DNA of 64,000 nucleotides from Cornus controversa (Eukaryota > Streptophyta > Magnoliopsida > Cornales > Cornaceae): assembly GCA_026545225.1 (NCBI GenBank), contig CM048853.1, positions 41,494,755 through 41,558,754 of the forward strand. Reading direction: 5' to 3'. Of the stretch, positions 42,535 to 54,399 are shown in pieces; within the stretch, counting starts at the first letter, position 1; each line of letters starts with the position of its first letter. Under the pieces are notes generated by a model. The model did no database searches. It was not told where the DNA came from and worked only from the letters and a program-made list of their open reading frames with translations. Both the position numbers and the translations under genes were made by a program.

Positions 42535-44159
42535 CTTTTTTTTTATGAAAAATGTTAAATTTTATAAAATGTCTATCATAAATGATGTGTCAGATGATAA
42601 TCATTAAGATTCCGTGTACGTGAAGAATTCCACCAATACTAACTCACCATTTATTTTTATCTCCTAAAATAATTAAAAATAATAATGAAAAATAAAAATT
42701 TATTGTTGGTGAGATTCTTATAAATATAAAATTATTATCCGTCATATCATTTATATAAAAAATTATAAAATAATTTCATAATGCGTAACATTGTTGTTTT
42801 TTTATTACATTAATGGGATGGGATGAATGATATGTAAAATTACAGATTGTGTGGAATCACAAATGGGATTTGGTGGATAAATAACAGCTCTAGTTTTAGT
42901 TTTTAATAATTTGTTTCCTTTTTAGATTAACAAATAGAGATTACAAATGGTATCTTTTTATAATCAATGGACCCCAGCACTTAATAGAGGCTGGTGCTCG
43001 TTCCCGCGAACAAAAAACATAGGACTCTAGCTTCACTTTGTTGAGGCAGTGTGATGCTTTTCCTTTTACTCCTACTTTTTCTTTTTTTCTTTTTTCCCTG
43101 CTCTCTCTCTCTCTCTCTCTCTCTCTTACCTTATCTTTCTTCTCTCTCCCTACATTATCATCACCGTGCCAGATTCTTGAACAACCATCGATCGGAACAT
43201 CGGCTCACCCAAGATTCAACAACGATCGTGGAAGATCCTCACAAACTCTTCCTACGCTGTCGGCGCCGGTGACGCTTCCATCGCCGGTAAAAGCAATAAA
43301 AAGAAAAAAGGAAAAAAAAAACATAAAAGTAAAAGCAAAAGCATGTGATTGAAAGAGATTGCAGTCCTCTCTATCTATTGTTAGAAAGAGACAGCACGCA
43401 AAGAGATTTGTTGACATTACTATGGAGCACATATGGTTGTACGAGTACATGTATCGTGTTCCTATTTAATATCAATACTCTTTGAAGATTTTTGAATACT
43501 TGTGAAATATTTTTTAAAAGTATTTATAATTTTAAAATATTTTTTTATTTTTAACACATATCTATACTTTTCAGATACTTCAAAATACATTTTTAACAAA
43601 TTTTTAACAAATTTTGAACATAAAAATGTAATTTTTTTAATAATAATATCATATTATAACTATTAAAAAAAGTTAAAATTTATTTAAAACAAAAGAATTG
43701 AGATACATATCACGATTTAGTGCAAAATTTATCCATGTTAATTATACAATGACTTTTAATTCTTATTTTGTTTGTTAATGATAATATTTTATAAAAAAAT
43801 GTTAATAACTATTTTTTACTTATATAAAAATATAATTTATTATCTTTATATTGTCGTATCTTACCCGTACTTGTATCTTATTTTTTTTAAATTTGTCTTA
43901 TTGTCTTACTCGTGTTCTGTATTCGTATTCATGTTTTCTATGTTGACAAGGACTTGAAAGAAGATTTTAATAGAACGAATTCAAGAGCAAAAAAATGTTT
44001 GGCAAGTATATTTCTTAGATGTACTCTGACTATTAAATTTTCTTTTCTTGACAAAAGTACCACTTATACTTAATGACTACTTATGTTACCATTTAAATAA
44101 TTACCTTTACACTCATATTTTTTTCTATTGCACTCCACTTGTCTTTTTTTTTTTTTTAA
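42535..44159. other. Non-coding gap
   Basis: Contains a third copy of the 28131 repeat (42845-42930, ACAGATTGTGTGGAATCAC onward) and a (CT)n tract (43101-43127). A plus-strand open stretch 43038-43350 after the CT tract looks like a gene leader but has no recognisable domain. Confidence 0.45.
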
Positions 44160-44730
44160 GAAAATGACAAGCAGGTCCTTAAACTAATTAATACATCATC
44201 CTTTATTTTATAATACCACAATTACCCTTTATATTATAAACTTAAATTTTTTTTTTTTTTTTGCTTATTTACTTTCTATATTACTTTTATATTTTTGATT
44301 TTTGTTAAAAAAATAATTTTTTTACCTTCTTTAGTACTTTTTTTTTTTGCTCTTGTCAACATGATAACATTTTTTTAGGTACTTTTTAATTTTTGGTTCT
44401 TGCCAAAAGAGATAATTTATTTAATAAAGATATTTTTTTTGGTCTTGTTAAAAGATAATTTATTCAACATATATAACTTTTTTTGAGTCATGTAAAAATA
44501 GAACTTTTTTTTTTGGTTATTTTTTTCAAGTATTTTTTTTTTTTGGTATTTTTTGTTTATTCTGTCAAAAAAATTCCAAAACATTAAAAATTGAAGATAC
44601 AGAGAAGATATTTAAAAGGGTAGTTTAGTATTTTAAAAAAAGGTAATCATTCACATGTGAAGTTAAGGTTAGAAGTGATATTTCTTTTAAAATGGAATTC
44701 CAACAATAGAAAAAGAAAGCGCGAATATGT
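44160..44730. mobile_element. Second copy of the T-rich MITE-like element
   Basis: Aligns with 41750-42520 in the same orientation: shared TAATACCACAATTACC, CAACATATATAACTTTTTTTG and GTGAAGTTAAGGTTA. Its right end reads GCGCGAATATG; the left inverted end has been lost. Confidence 0.5.
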
Positions 44731-45965
44731 AAATAATTACCTTCAATAATAATGTTTAAGTATCTCTCCTAGTTTTAGAGCTCAATTCACAATGGCACGT
44801 TTCTAGAGAATCAAGCCTATACTGCACAAACATTGCCTAGCTCCATCAAGACTCCATTAAGTGAGGGAGAAATCCATGCTGAAAGATGTTGTACTCTGAT
44901 AGGGTGTACCACTGGGCACTGGCTGAAGCTTGGTGGAGAGTTGTTGAAGTTAGGCTAGGGTTTTTGGTGTAGTTCAAAAAAGGTTTCTGATTACCCAAAA
45001 ATGGATCAGTAATCAATATGTCGACTCTTTGTTTGATGGGCAGTGCAAAGCTCGGTGAATTTATTTATTTTATTTTATTTTCTGAGAAAAATAAAATATT
45101 TTATTCAATAAGCAGACACTATACATAACACATGAAAGAAAATTACATAATGAATAAAATAAATATCTACATTAAGGCTCTCTTTATTTTGACCTAAAAA
45201 TGGTTTCCAAAAAAAAAAGGAAAATTAGTACTTTCTTTGTGTAAATGTTATACCTGTAAATTATTTTTCAAGAAAAAACACCTTTGATATCTATCACTTG
45301 TGCCTATGCAGCAATGATTTTCTGAATTTTGACACTCTCTCTCTCCGTCTTGAAAAAGCCGTCTTCTTACTTATTAAAAAAAGAAAAGAAAAGTAAAGCT
45401 TGAATCCCTTTGTGCATTAACTTGTTACATGATTATAAGATATTGTTTTTTTTTTTGAGTGATGAAATTTAGGATCAAATATTTTTTAAGTGAAAATTTT
45501 AATATGGGTTCTGCAATATGACTCCTCATGAGTGATTATCAAGGAACAAGTAAAGGAGAGCAAGTAGTCCTGTCATTTTGAAGGGAGTACCGTGTAGCGT
45601 TTTGAATCCAAGATGAAAAAAGAAATAGGGTTGGAATATATATATTTTTATTTGACCCAAACCGTAAAATCTTGATTGTAAAGGCTGGGTTTATGATAGG
45701 AATTTTAATTTAATCCTTTATTTATATATTTTACTTTTCTGGAGTCTTAGTTTTAGTTAGGGTAAATAACTCTGACTTTTTTTAAAGTTTGACTTAATTA
45801 TCTTCAAATTAAAGTTTTTTTCAAAATTATTTTGACACTTCTGTCAAATTAACGATTCGTTAAACAAAATCATATCTAATATACAATTACAAATGTATTC
45901 TCAAGTTATAAAATTTTTGTACAAAAATAACCTCAATTTATAATTCTACAAGTGAGATTAACATG

Positions 45966-46012
<47 letters not shown>
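44731..46012. other. Non-coding gap; CNL2-upstream marker and (TA)n
   Basis: 44920-45060 matches 26519-26665. The gap ends in a TA run of about 45 bases (45968-46012) into which the Mutator-like element has inserted. No gene recognised. Confidence 0.5.
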
Positions 46013-46015
<3 letters not shown>

Positions 46016-46193
46016 TAGTGTTCAAATGCTCCCTGGTGAGTAGGGAGTAGTCTACACACTTTTAATTCTAGCCTTCGGATTTAATCCTAAGGCTGTTAAT
46101 TAAAATAAGGTTCTCCACTCTTATATTAGGAAACTTATCAAAATTTAATTTCTATTAAACACTAATAATGTAAAATGACAATAATAGACATTA
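46013..46193 (+). repeat. MULE left terminal inverted repeat
   Basis: Matches the reverse complement of 51394-51574. Visible mismatches are AATTCTAGCC against AACTCTAGCC, TTATCAAAA against TTACCAAAA, and AGACATT against AGGCATT at the inner edge. Confidence 0.93.
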
Positions 46194-47223
46194 CTTAAAA
46201 GAAAAAAAAAATGTTATGAAAATCCAATGACTTAATTGTATAACATATTCCCTGTATTAATCCACGCCATAAATATGTAATAATATATAAACGCTTCACT
46301 AACGTCGTGCGTCCGAGTTTTTCTCCATTTTCTTTCTCAGACAAGGAAAAAGAAAAAAAAAATAGCCTAAAGAAAATAAAACCAGCCCATCACAGTCTGT
46401 CTTACAAAAGAGATGGTGAAAAGAAACTAACGAGTGCAAATCTCCAAGTCATGCTTAGAAGATGCTTGAGGCGATCACCTCTGATCATGGAGTTTAGTCA
46501 TCACCAATATATAATACGATACAAAATTTGGAGGATTGTGAGTTTACAAAGGAAGACTATGAAGCAACGGAGGATGAAGAAAATTTCCATGCCAATGAAG
46601 CTAAAGAATTTTAGGAGACAAAAATTGATGAAAAATTTTTAGAGGCAAAAAAAGGTGGAAAAAGAAGAAATAGTTGAAACGGTGGAAGGGAAAAGGTGAA
46701 AGAAATTGGTGTTGGTGAGAAATTGAAAGAAGAAAATGTTAAAGATAAAGACAAAAATCAATCAACTTGAAGACTTCAACTTTTGAACTGTAAACAGTTT
46801 ACTTTGGAATGAAAAACTTTGTTTGGAGTGTTCCCATTGCATGAAAGTGAAAAAATGAGAATTAACACATTATAATTGGAATAAGAGACAGTTTTATAGT
46901 TTTATAGACAGTGACGAATCAGGATTCCAAAAAAAATGGTAGTGTAAAGGTAGAAAGAGAAATAAAACAATTTCAAAACATGATTTCACGGTACACACGT
47001 GGAGTCAAATCCTTCAAATAAAAATTGTACATTAAATTCATGATAAAGTAATATAAATAAACTACTCAAATTGTCCAATAAAGTTTATAGGAGACTTTTC
47101 TTCTTTGTTGCACCTCCAACAAACACCTGTAGAAAATGAAATAGTTATGTTCACCAAGTAAACTAATAAAAAAATTTTGTTAAAAAAAATAAAACAAGTT
47201 GAAATATATACCTTGGAAATGAT
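46194..47223. other. MULE interior downstream of the transposase
   Basis: Contains the probable 3' UTR of the transposase, with a further donor CCAAG|GTATATATTTC near 47211 and an acceptor CTACAG near 47128, suggesting an intron after the stop. At 46300-46790 the plus strand is rich in Glu and Lys codons (for example EDYEATEDEENFHANEA) but broken; a captured host fragment is possible and unproven. Confidence 0.4.
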
Positions 47224-49615
47224 TCACTCACAATCACCATCGATATGTTCTAACTCATTTGAAACATCATCATCGCTATTTTCAGTTGATCTGTTTAAGA
47301 GAAAAGAATGAATGTCACAAATCTTTTAATAAAAGTTAAGGAAAATAAATAAATAAATGAAACTAGGAAAAAATTTTGAAGGAAAAAACTAATGTGTAAA
47401 AGATAATACCTTACCTATTAGTAAGTATTGGACAATTTCTCTTATCATGAGATTGCCCAAATTTTCCACAACCATGACAACGCCTAACTTTTGTCTTTCC
47501 TTTCTCTCGCCATGATTTTAAACGTTTACCACACCCTTTGGCCCTAACTTGAAGGGGATCATTAAAGATTCGATGTTGAGGAATATCCAATTGCTTCTCT
47601 TGCACATAATCATTACTTTCTTCGACTCTACTTGCTTTCATCTCTCTGACTTGTTCACGAACCGTTTCCAATGCCCTTGTTAATAGCTCAGTCCCTTCTT
47701 CCATAATTGCAACTTCATCAATGACAGTAGATGCAAGTTGAGATAATTTAGTACGCCTTATCAAAACAGACTTATCCGACACATTTTTAATCTCCACACC
47801 ATCTTTACCTACTACGTTTCCTGTTCTTGCAAACTTCATCCATCTTTCCATGATATAATATTTTGGCAAAAACATGATTTGTTTTATTTTAAAAAATGCA
47901 AGAATGTGCCTACATGGGATGCCTTCAAATTCAAATTTTCGACAACTGCAGTTGACCACATCGACTTTATCATATAAAAGTCTTCGCACTTTAAAATCCC
48001 CACTGCACACTTTAGTAACCTCATAAGTACATTTATTTTCATCTTCTGATATAAAATTTATTATATAAGCACTACTTTCGTAAAGCTCAACTTGAAACAT
48101 ATGGAAGTATTTTTTTGTATACAAATCCATCATTTGCTTTTCCATAGGCATCATGGATTTTAACTTCGGCTGTTCATTGACATTAACATGGTCATCACTC
48201 ACCTCTTCATGCCTTAGATGACCAATTGCTCTATTGAATCTTATGATAAAATCCATTAACGAATTATTTTTAGAGCAATATTTTTTGAAGAATGCATGTG
48301 AACTTTCTGCTCTTTGACTGCTTGACATTCCGGCAGAAAAGTATTTATTAACAAATACAGGAACCCATTTATCACGCAATCCAAACATTTTTTTCAACCA
48401 ATGATTATCATGCTGCTTACTTGTTTCCAATGCATCATTCCAAGTTTCTTCAAACTCTTCTATCGTCTCTGAATTCCATATAGATGCTTTAAAAAGGTGA
48501 TAATGATCTCGAAAAATTATAGAATCTAACTTTTCTGAAATTTTTTTCAATATGTGCCAAATGCAGTACCTATGGAATGTGTGTGGAAGAGCTTGAGCTA
48601 TAGCCTTTTCCATTGCTGGATCTTGATCAGTGATAATAACATTCGGTGCACCTTTTGGCATTGCCTTTAGCCATGTCTCAAATAGCCAAATAAATGAATC
48701 AAACGTCTCATCACTTAAAAAACCATATCCAAAAATTGTTGTTTTTCCATGGTGGTTCACACCTATTAGTGGAGCGAATATCATACTGTAACGATTTGTG
48801 TTGTATGTTGTATCAAATACAACTACATCACCAAAAAAATTATATGCTCTTCTTGCAGTGGGGTCAACCCAAAAACACCTAGTCATCCGACCATTCTCAT
48901 CCGAGTCAAATTCAAAAAAGAAAGCAGAATTTTTTTCTTGCTCTATTTGAAAGTACTCATACAACATATCTGCATCATGACCTTTGAGTCTTTCCCTCAT
49001 ATCTCGCTTATAGTTTCTAAGATCTCTTTCTGTACAACCAACATTCTGAATTCCACCAGCTTGTGTTTCGAACATGTCAAACTGTTGATATGTAGGCACA
49101 TTTATACTTCCAAATTGTTGAACCAGTGCCTTTTTTGCATCTGAAACATTACGATGTGACCTCAAAAGGTGTACTTTGCTTGGGGTTGCAAGTGGATGGT
49201 TATGACCTTCAACAAATTGACTGACTATATAATTTTCTCCACGTTGAACTACAATCAATCTTGCTTTGCACCCTTCACGTACTTTCCCTCGCTGCCTTTC
49301 TAATTTCTTTGAACTGGATTCAACATTATCATTCATTTGTCTTTCTTTTTCTTTTTTTCTTTTGTAGGACATCTCATCTGTTTCTCCTTCTTTATAACAG
49401 ACATATTGTTTCCAGTATGTTTCACCGGTCTCCTTTTTTTTCTTACTCTTATCAATTCGCACACTGAAACCAGCTTCACGGGCATACTTGTTGTAAAAAT
49501 CGTATATCTCATCTAAAGATTTGAACTCTTGACCTTCTCTTGGTTTTTTCTGATAAGCAATTTGAGGAATATATGTTTCCTCTTTTTGATTTTTCCATAA
49601 TCCTATACTATCCAT
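47224..49615 (-). CDS. FAR1-type MULE transposase, two coding exons (about 755 aa)
   Basis: Catalyses cut-and-paste movement of the surrounding element, acting on its terminal repeats in the nucleus. Numbering from the ATG at 49615: FAR1-type DNA-binding domain about 31-141 (ending EGHNHPL); MULE transposase domain about 263-445 with candidate catalytic Asp268 (FDTTY), Asp330 (TDQD) and Glu437 (SSQRAESS); SWIM zinc finger with Cys556, Cys558, Cys568 and His570; a Cys-His zinc knuckle at 713-728. The upstream frame continues to a non-ATG codon at 49669, but an acceptor TTATTTAG just before 49615 supports the ATG chosen. The first exon reaches a stop at 47411 only if unspliced. A donor AATAG|GTAAGG at 47414 and an acceptor TTAAACAG at 47291 define a 124-base intron, and the in-phase exon 47290-47224 adds an acidic tail ending IDGDCE. 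A donor CTT|GTAAGTTTC near 50711 suggests a 5' UTR exon. Confidence 0.92.
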
Positions 49616-51393
49616 ACCTAAATAAGAATAAACATGCAATATATAAATTTTGATCATAACTCCCCCCAAAAAATATTAAATAAATGAGAAGCAAACCTAC
49701 ACGTAGACGTAATTGATATCGTAATCAATCAGAATTATAATTCTTTAACACATTTATAAAAAAATAATAGGCCTCAAATATGCATAAACTAAAGTTTACT
49801 GAAATAATCTTAAATGAATAAATAAGAATATATGGACAAATAATTAAAAATTAAATTTCTCAACTTTAAAATCACTAAATAAGTGAATCGAAAAGCTTTA
49901 ATTAAGTTGCATGACTTTATAATCACTTCACTACTGAGTTATTTAAAATTCATGTCTCTATTATAACATCACCTTACACTCTCAAATTCAACTTCAGTAC
50001 TCAAAATTTTATTTGAGCTCAAATTCATCATCTATCTAAAAGAAACACAATAATATTACCATTACTAACTGATAACGTCACTATCAATTAGTCAAAATAA
50101 AATAATAATATATACACAATTCCTTCTTAATTCTCTGTTTCCATCAAAAAATCAGACACTGATCTCGTCTACACTTTTCTTTTTTCTTTTCTTTTTGTTG
50201 CTTTTAGTAGTGAATGTTATGCATGAGCTAAAACCATTGCTCTATCTGATAATTGTGATCATGGGTCCATGTTACGTTACCTCAATACTTTAGTTCTTTA
50301 ACCTAAAACTATATATGGTCCAAATTAATTAGAACCATAAAGCAATTGTCTTTGCTTTACTGTTGTGTGATAATTATATGAAAATTTAGTATTTTCTGAT
50401 ATTTGATTGAGAGTTTGGTATGCTATTGCTTTTCCATTGTTCACAAGAGATTAAAACAGTTAGGGCGAGGAAACAAAACAGGGCCATCAGGTTATCACAA
50501 ATTTTAAACATCTTTAAATATTAATAGTTTTCAAAACACAATAACGTATAATCAAGTATATTAAGCTCCAGACAAACTCAAAGTAAGGAATCAAAACACA
50601 ATGACTAAAAGTTCATCTGCCTGACTCAAACTGTAACATAAAATATAGTCAAAACAGAACGATAATTAATTTATGAAAAAAAAAATTTTGACGAGTGAAC
50701 AGAGAAACTTACAAGTTAAAGATTGGAAAAGGGTTTCTTCTTTCGATTAGAAAAGGATTTCTTCTTATGATTAATACAGGAGTATGCAATTAGGACTTTA
50801 ATAAGGTCATTGAGTTTCCATAACAGTTTTTTTTCTAAGGTCATTGGTTTCCATAGTAGTTTTTTTTTTCTATAGTCTTGCGTCTGTGACGTCTAACTAC
50901 TAAGATGAAAATATTACATAGAAAGTCGATGGACACCTCAACTAACCCACCATCAAACCCATGGCTGAACCTACCTCCAGGGCGATCTTAAGTACGTTCA
51001 CCTGCTATGGTCTTCGCTGAAAAGGAATCCTTGAGAAGATTTTGGTACCCAGTCTTGGACCTGTTGGCCTAATATTGTATTTTTTTGGAAAGAGTGTCAC
51101 CACTGCTATTGGTACAAAAGTTTATAATCTTAACAAAAATTAACTAGTAATTTTTTCTTCTTAATTTCATGTTTGTATCTAGTTGTGTAAAGATATGAAA
51201 CAATCCTATTACATGTCAGTATGTCACTATAACAAATAATTAAATAAAATAGCATGTGACTAATCAGTGTGGTCAATTACGCAACCCTTTGTATTTTAAG
51301 AAAGAGTACTCCACTCTCCAGTCTCCACCAATTGGAAGGCTAATAAGAATAATAATTATTATAATAGTAATAATAATAATTATGATAAACAAA
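49616..51393 (-). other. 5' UTR intron and promoter region of the MULE transposase
   Basis: Between the coding start and the right inverted repeat. The minus strand has a good donor (AACTTGTAAGTTTCTC, about 50711) and the acceptor next to the ATG (about 49617), consistent with one leader intron of about 1.1 kb. No other gene is seen. A (TAA)n run lies at 51360-51382. Confidence 0.45.
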
Positions 51394-51574
51394 GAATGCC
51401 TATTATTGTCATTTTACATTATTAGTGTTTAATAGAAATTAAATTTTGGTAAGTTTCCTAATATAAGAGTGGAGAACCTTATTTTAATTAACAGCCTTAG
51501 GATTAAATCCGAAGGCTAGAGTTAAAAGTGTGTAGACTACTCCCTACTCACCAGGGAGCATTTGAACACTACTG
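51394..51574 (-). repeat. MULE right terminal inverted repeat
   Basis: Inverted partner of 46013-46193; ends GGGAGCATTTGAACACTACTG at 51574 and is followed by a (TA)n run to 51595. Confidence 0.93.
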
Positions 51575-51595
51575 TATATATATATATATATATAT

Positions 51596-52099
51596 TCTCT
51601 ATTAATGTCACATCAGCACTACTGCCATTGAGAGTAGTTTTGATTTTTTTATGCTAATTGACTTTAATAGAGCTGATTGTCAATTAATGATAAGAATACC
51701 TGAAATAAAGTCAACCAAATTTTAAGAAAGATTGACCACTATATTTTAAAATTTTTAATTCTAGAATAATTAGACAAAATCTTAGATAATGTTATACTAA
51801 TTTACCCTTTTAGTTAAGTGGGCTCCTACATTTTTTTTTTCTATATCTTTTTTCACGTACAGTTGATCTCTTCTTTCTTTTACCGTACCATTACCTCAAT
51901 GCGGACAATTTCACGATTTCTTACTGGTGGAGTTATTGTTTTTGCTTCACTCAATCAGTTTTTTTATCTTTATTACTCTGCTACTTCTATTCTCTAATGA
52001 ATTTATCTTTTCTCTGTTATGTTTCAGTTTTGATCCGACAAAGACTTAAACTCTCGACTTTTCTTTTTGGAATGGAGGAGGAGGAGATACTACTTAAAC

Positions 52100-52146
<47 letters not shown>

Positions 52147-52175
52147 TTATTGTTTCTTAATTGTACTACTTAAAC

Positions 52176-52216
<41 letters not shown>

Positions 52217-52309
52217 ATATATATATATATATTGTTTCTTAATTGTACAACACTGACTCCCATTGAGCTTGGCTAGTCTAATTGTAAAGTTTCCATTCAC
52301 TTTTATGGG
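51596..52309. other. Non-coding gap with duplicated (TA)n segments
   Basis: Two (TA)n tracts (52104-52141 and 52182-52232), each followed by TTGTTTCTTAATTGTAC and the first preceded by ACTTAAACTAATT as is the second, form a short tandem duplication. No gene recognised. Confidence 0.55.
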
Positions 52310-52728
52310 TCTGTGATCAGTCACACAATACTTAATTCTCACTATTCCCTTTAACCCCGTCATGCTTTAATTCAAACAAACAAAGCATTGCAATCTCTCC
52401 CTTTCTTTGTATAATCGAGTCTATATAACTAAATAGTCATATTTTTGGTATCTTCTGTTCTTTATTTTCATATTCTCATTTGTATTTTAGTTTTGCTGAA
52501 TTACGTTTTGAATATTTGTTACTCGAAAACATTACAGTGACCTGATAGTCATGAATACAGTCAGTCCAAGAACTTTACTCCGTCTTATTACATTTACGAC
52601 GTGTACTTCATTCACCTACCTGCTCTTGGTCTATATTCCATAATAATTTGCAATCCAACATTGTTCCAAAAATTCAATTTTAGTGTTACTTGTCTTTTGT
52701 CCTTCATTTTCTAGACATATGTTTATAG
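52310..52728. repeat. Duplicated block (paralog of 17500-18140), part 1
   Basis: Collinear with 17500-18140 (shared TTGTATAATCGAGTCT, TTGGTATCTTCTGTTCTT, TTCCATAATAATTTGCAAT), with an internal gap relative to it. It is interrupted at 52728 by an LTR-like insertion and resumes at 54116. Confidence 0.7.
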
Positions 52729-54115
52729 TGGGGTTCTAAAAATTGATGAGATGTTACTTGCAACATAATAGAGATTCAGAGTGAACAAAGAGAGGTAAAA
52801 ATCCAGGCAAATGAGAGAGAGAGAGAGAAAGATGGCAATCAACACAATACACCATTGACTCCCTTGGTGAAGTTTTGAATATTTGTGGATACGAGAGAAC
52901 TGAAAGTTGAAAAGTCTAAATATATCTCCTTATTCTGATCCCCCTTTTTGTTCCCCTGGCGATGTTCTTTTATAGGCCAAGAAATGAAGATGGAGTGATA
53001 TCATGATAAGGTAATAAATATGGATATATATAACAATAATTAAAAAAGAAAAGAATATTAAGTGATGGTAAACAATAACAAGGTGTATATTGGCAGATGT
53101 AACAAAGGTAAATATTTATAATATAAAATTAATATGGTCAGGTAGGGTGAAGATATAATATATGGGAGTCAAATAATATTTCTCTCTCTACAAGTCAGGT
53201 CGAGGATAGGCTAAACGGACCCTGGATTTCAGCCACCAAACCAAGTACTTCCTCGGATCCCAAATAATCCTGAGTCCTGCTCCCAACTCAAGTCTTCAAG
53301 TCGTCAATCTTTCATGAAAAGAGTTATTTCAAGAATAGAATTGTAGGACCTCGACAGGTAGATGAGGGTCCTCAGATGAAGAGAATGAGGACCACCTCGA
53401 CAAGTAGAGAAGGTCTTTGGAAGAGGAAGAGAAGGAGGACCACGACAGGGTAGAGGAAGTCCTTGGAAAAGGAAGAGGAGGAGGACCTCAAGGTAGAGGA
53501 GGTCCTTAGAAGAGAAAGAGAAGGAGGACCTCGATAGGGTAGAGGAGGGTCCTCAGAGGAGGACCGCGGTATATAGAGGAGGAGGAGCTCGACCGATAGA
53601 AGAGTGCTCGGAGGAAGATGAGGACCATTTCGATAGGTAGATCGAGCTAGGGTCCTCGGTGGAGGAGGAGGAGCTCGACCAATAGAAGAGAGTGCTCGGA
53701 GGAAGATTAAGACCACCTCGAGAGGTATATCAAGGATCCTCGGTGAAGGAGAAGGAAGAGCTCGGCCGATAGAAGAGAGTGCTCGGAGGAAGATGAGGAC
53801 CACCTCGATAGATAAATCGAGGGTCCTCGGTGGAGGAGGAGGAAAAGGACCACCTCGACAGGTAGATCGAGGGTCTTCGGTGGAAGAGGAGGACCACCTC
53901 GACAGGTAAATCAAGGGTCCTCGGTGGAGGAAGAGGAAGAGGAAGAGATCCTCAAAAAGACCAAAGATTTTGGTCCTTAATTAGACGTTTTACTGATGGC
54001 GTGACATGTGCAACGTAATTTGGCTGTTGACCGTTTGACCAAGCTAAAAAGGCCATTTTTGCTGATGTGGCATCAAAATATTGACTGAAATATTTGACTA
54101 CCTATACTAACAACA
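52729..54115 (-). mobile_element. Solo LTR-like insertion, 1.39 kb
   Basis: The insertion begins TGGGGTTC and ends TAACAACA, so on the minus strand it starts TGTTGTTA and ends CCCCA, the TG..CA form of LTRs. Flanks TATAG and TCTAG could be a 5-bp target repeat with one change. A minus-strand TATA-like CCTATAAAAG lies near 52970. The paralogous block at about 18140 lacks it, which shows that it is an insertion. No internal coding region. Confidence 0.65.
53340..53950. repeat. GA-rich minisatellite inside the LTR-like insertion
   Basis: About 600 bases of imperfect tandem units built from GAGGACCACCTCGACAGGTAG, ATCGAGGGTCCTCGGTGGAGG and GAGGAGGAGCTCGACCGATAG in changing order. The minus strand stays open for 180 codons (53914-53372), giving a repetitive Ser/Pro/Arg-rich peptide that I attribute to the repeat, not to a gene. 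Confidence 0.8.
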
Positions 54116-54282
54116 TCTAGTAGAACTTATAATAATTTAGCATTCGTTTCTGCTTTAGCTTAAAAAGTGCATTACTTAGTATATGTCTCACCTACAAGAG
54201 ATATTGGAAGGGACAGTGATGGAAAATTTCACTTTTTTCACTTGTTATTGTTCTTAATGTATCCGTACTAAGAAAAATTAAA
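54116..54282. repeat. Duplicated block, part 2 (paralog of 18140-18265)
   Basis: Shared AGCTTAAAAAGTGCATTACTTAG and ATTGTTCTTAATGT. The block breaks at about 54282, where the hAT remnant starts, and resumes at 55757 with GTAACTTTGTCATATATTAAGCCC. Confidence 0.7.
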
Positions 54283-54399
54283 AATGAACACAATAATTTT
54301 TATAACAAAGATATGTTATAAATATTCAAAAATAGACCAAAAAAAAAATGAGGACGTTCTCATATAAATAAATCAAGTACATGTACAAAAACAGATATA

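Larger units (their letters stand above)
46013..51574 (-). mobile_element. Mutator-like element (MULE) with FAR1-type transposase, 5.56 kb
   Basis: Terminal inverted repeats of about 180 bp (46013-46193 and 51394-51574) start CAGTAGTGTTCAAATGCTCC and differ at roughly three positions. Both ends abut TA runs, so a 9-bp duplication TATATATAT is compatible but cannot be proved. The interior holds one minus-strand transposase gene. Long inverted repeats plus a FAR1/MuDR-type transposase identify a Jittery/FAR1-like MULE. Nothing visible disables it, so it may be autonomous. Confidence 0.92.

Noticed and set aside
43038-43352. Gene start after the CT tract
   Set aside because: The frame is short, begins in low-complexity pyrimidine sequence and has no recognisable continuation or splice partner.
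46300-46790. Captured host gene in the MULE
   Set aside because: The Glu/Lys-rich frames are broken and match no family I know; kept only as a possibility in the interior entry.
47411-49669. Transposase start at 49669
   Set aside because: The first codon there is TTG, and a splice acceptor lies just before the ATG at 49615, so the upstream 18 codons are probably leader intron.
47411-49669. Interpretation as a host FAR1-related (FRS) transcription factor gene
   Set aside because: The gene lies between nearly identical 180-bp inverted repeats, so a transposon transposase is the simpler reading.
53372-53914. 180-codon minus-strand frame
   Set aside because: It consists entirely of the GA-rich minisatellite, with no start context or family similarity.
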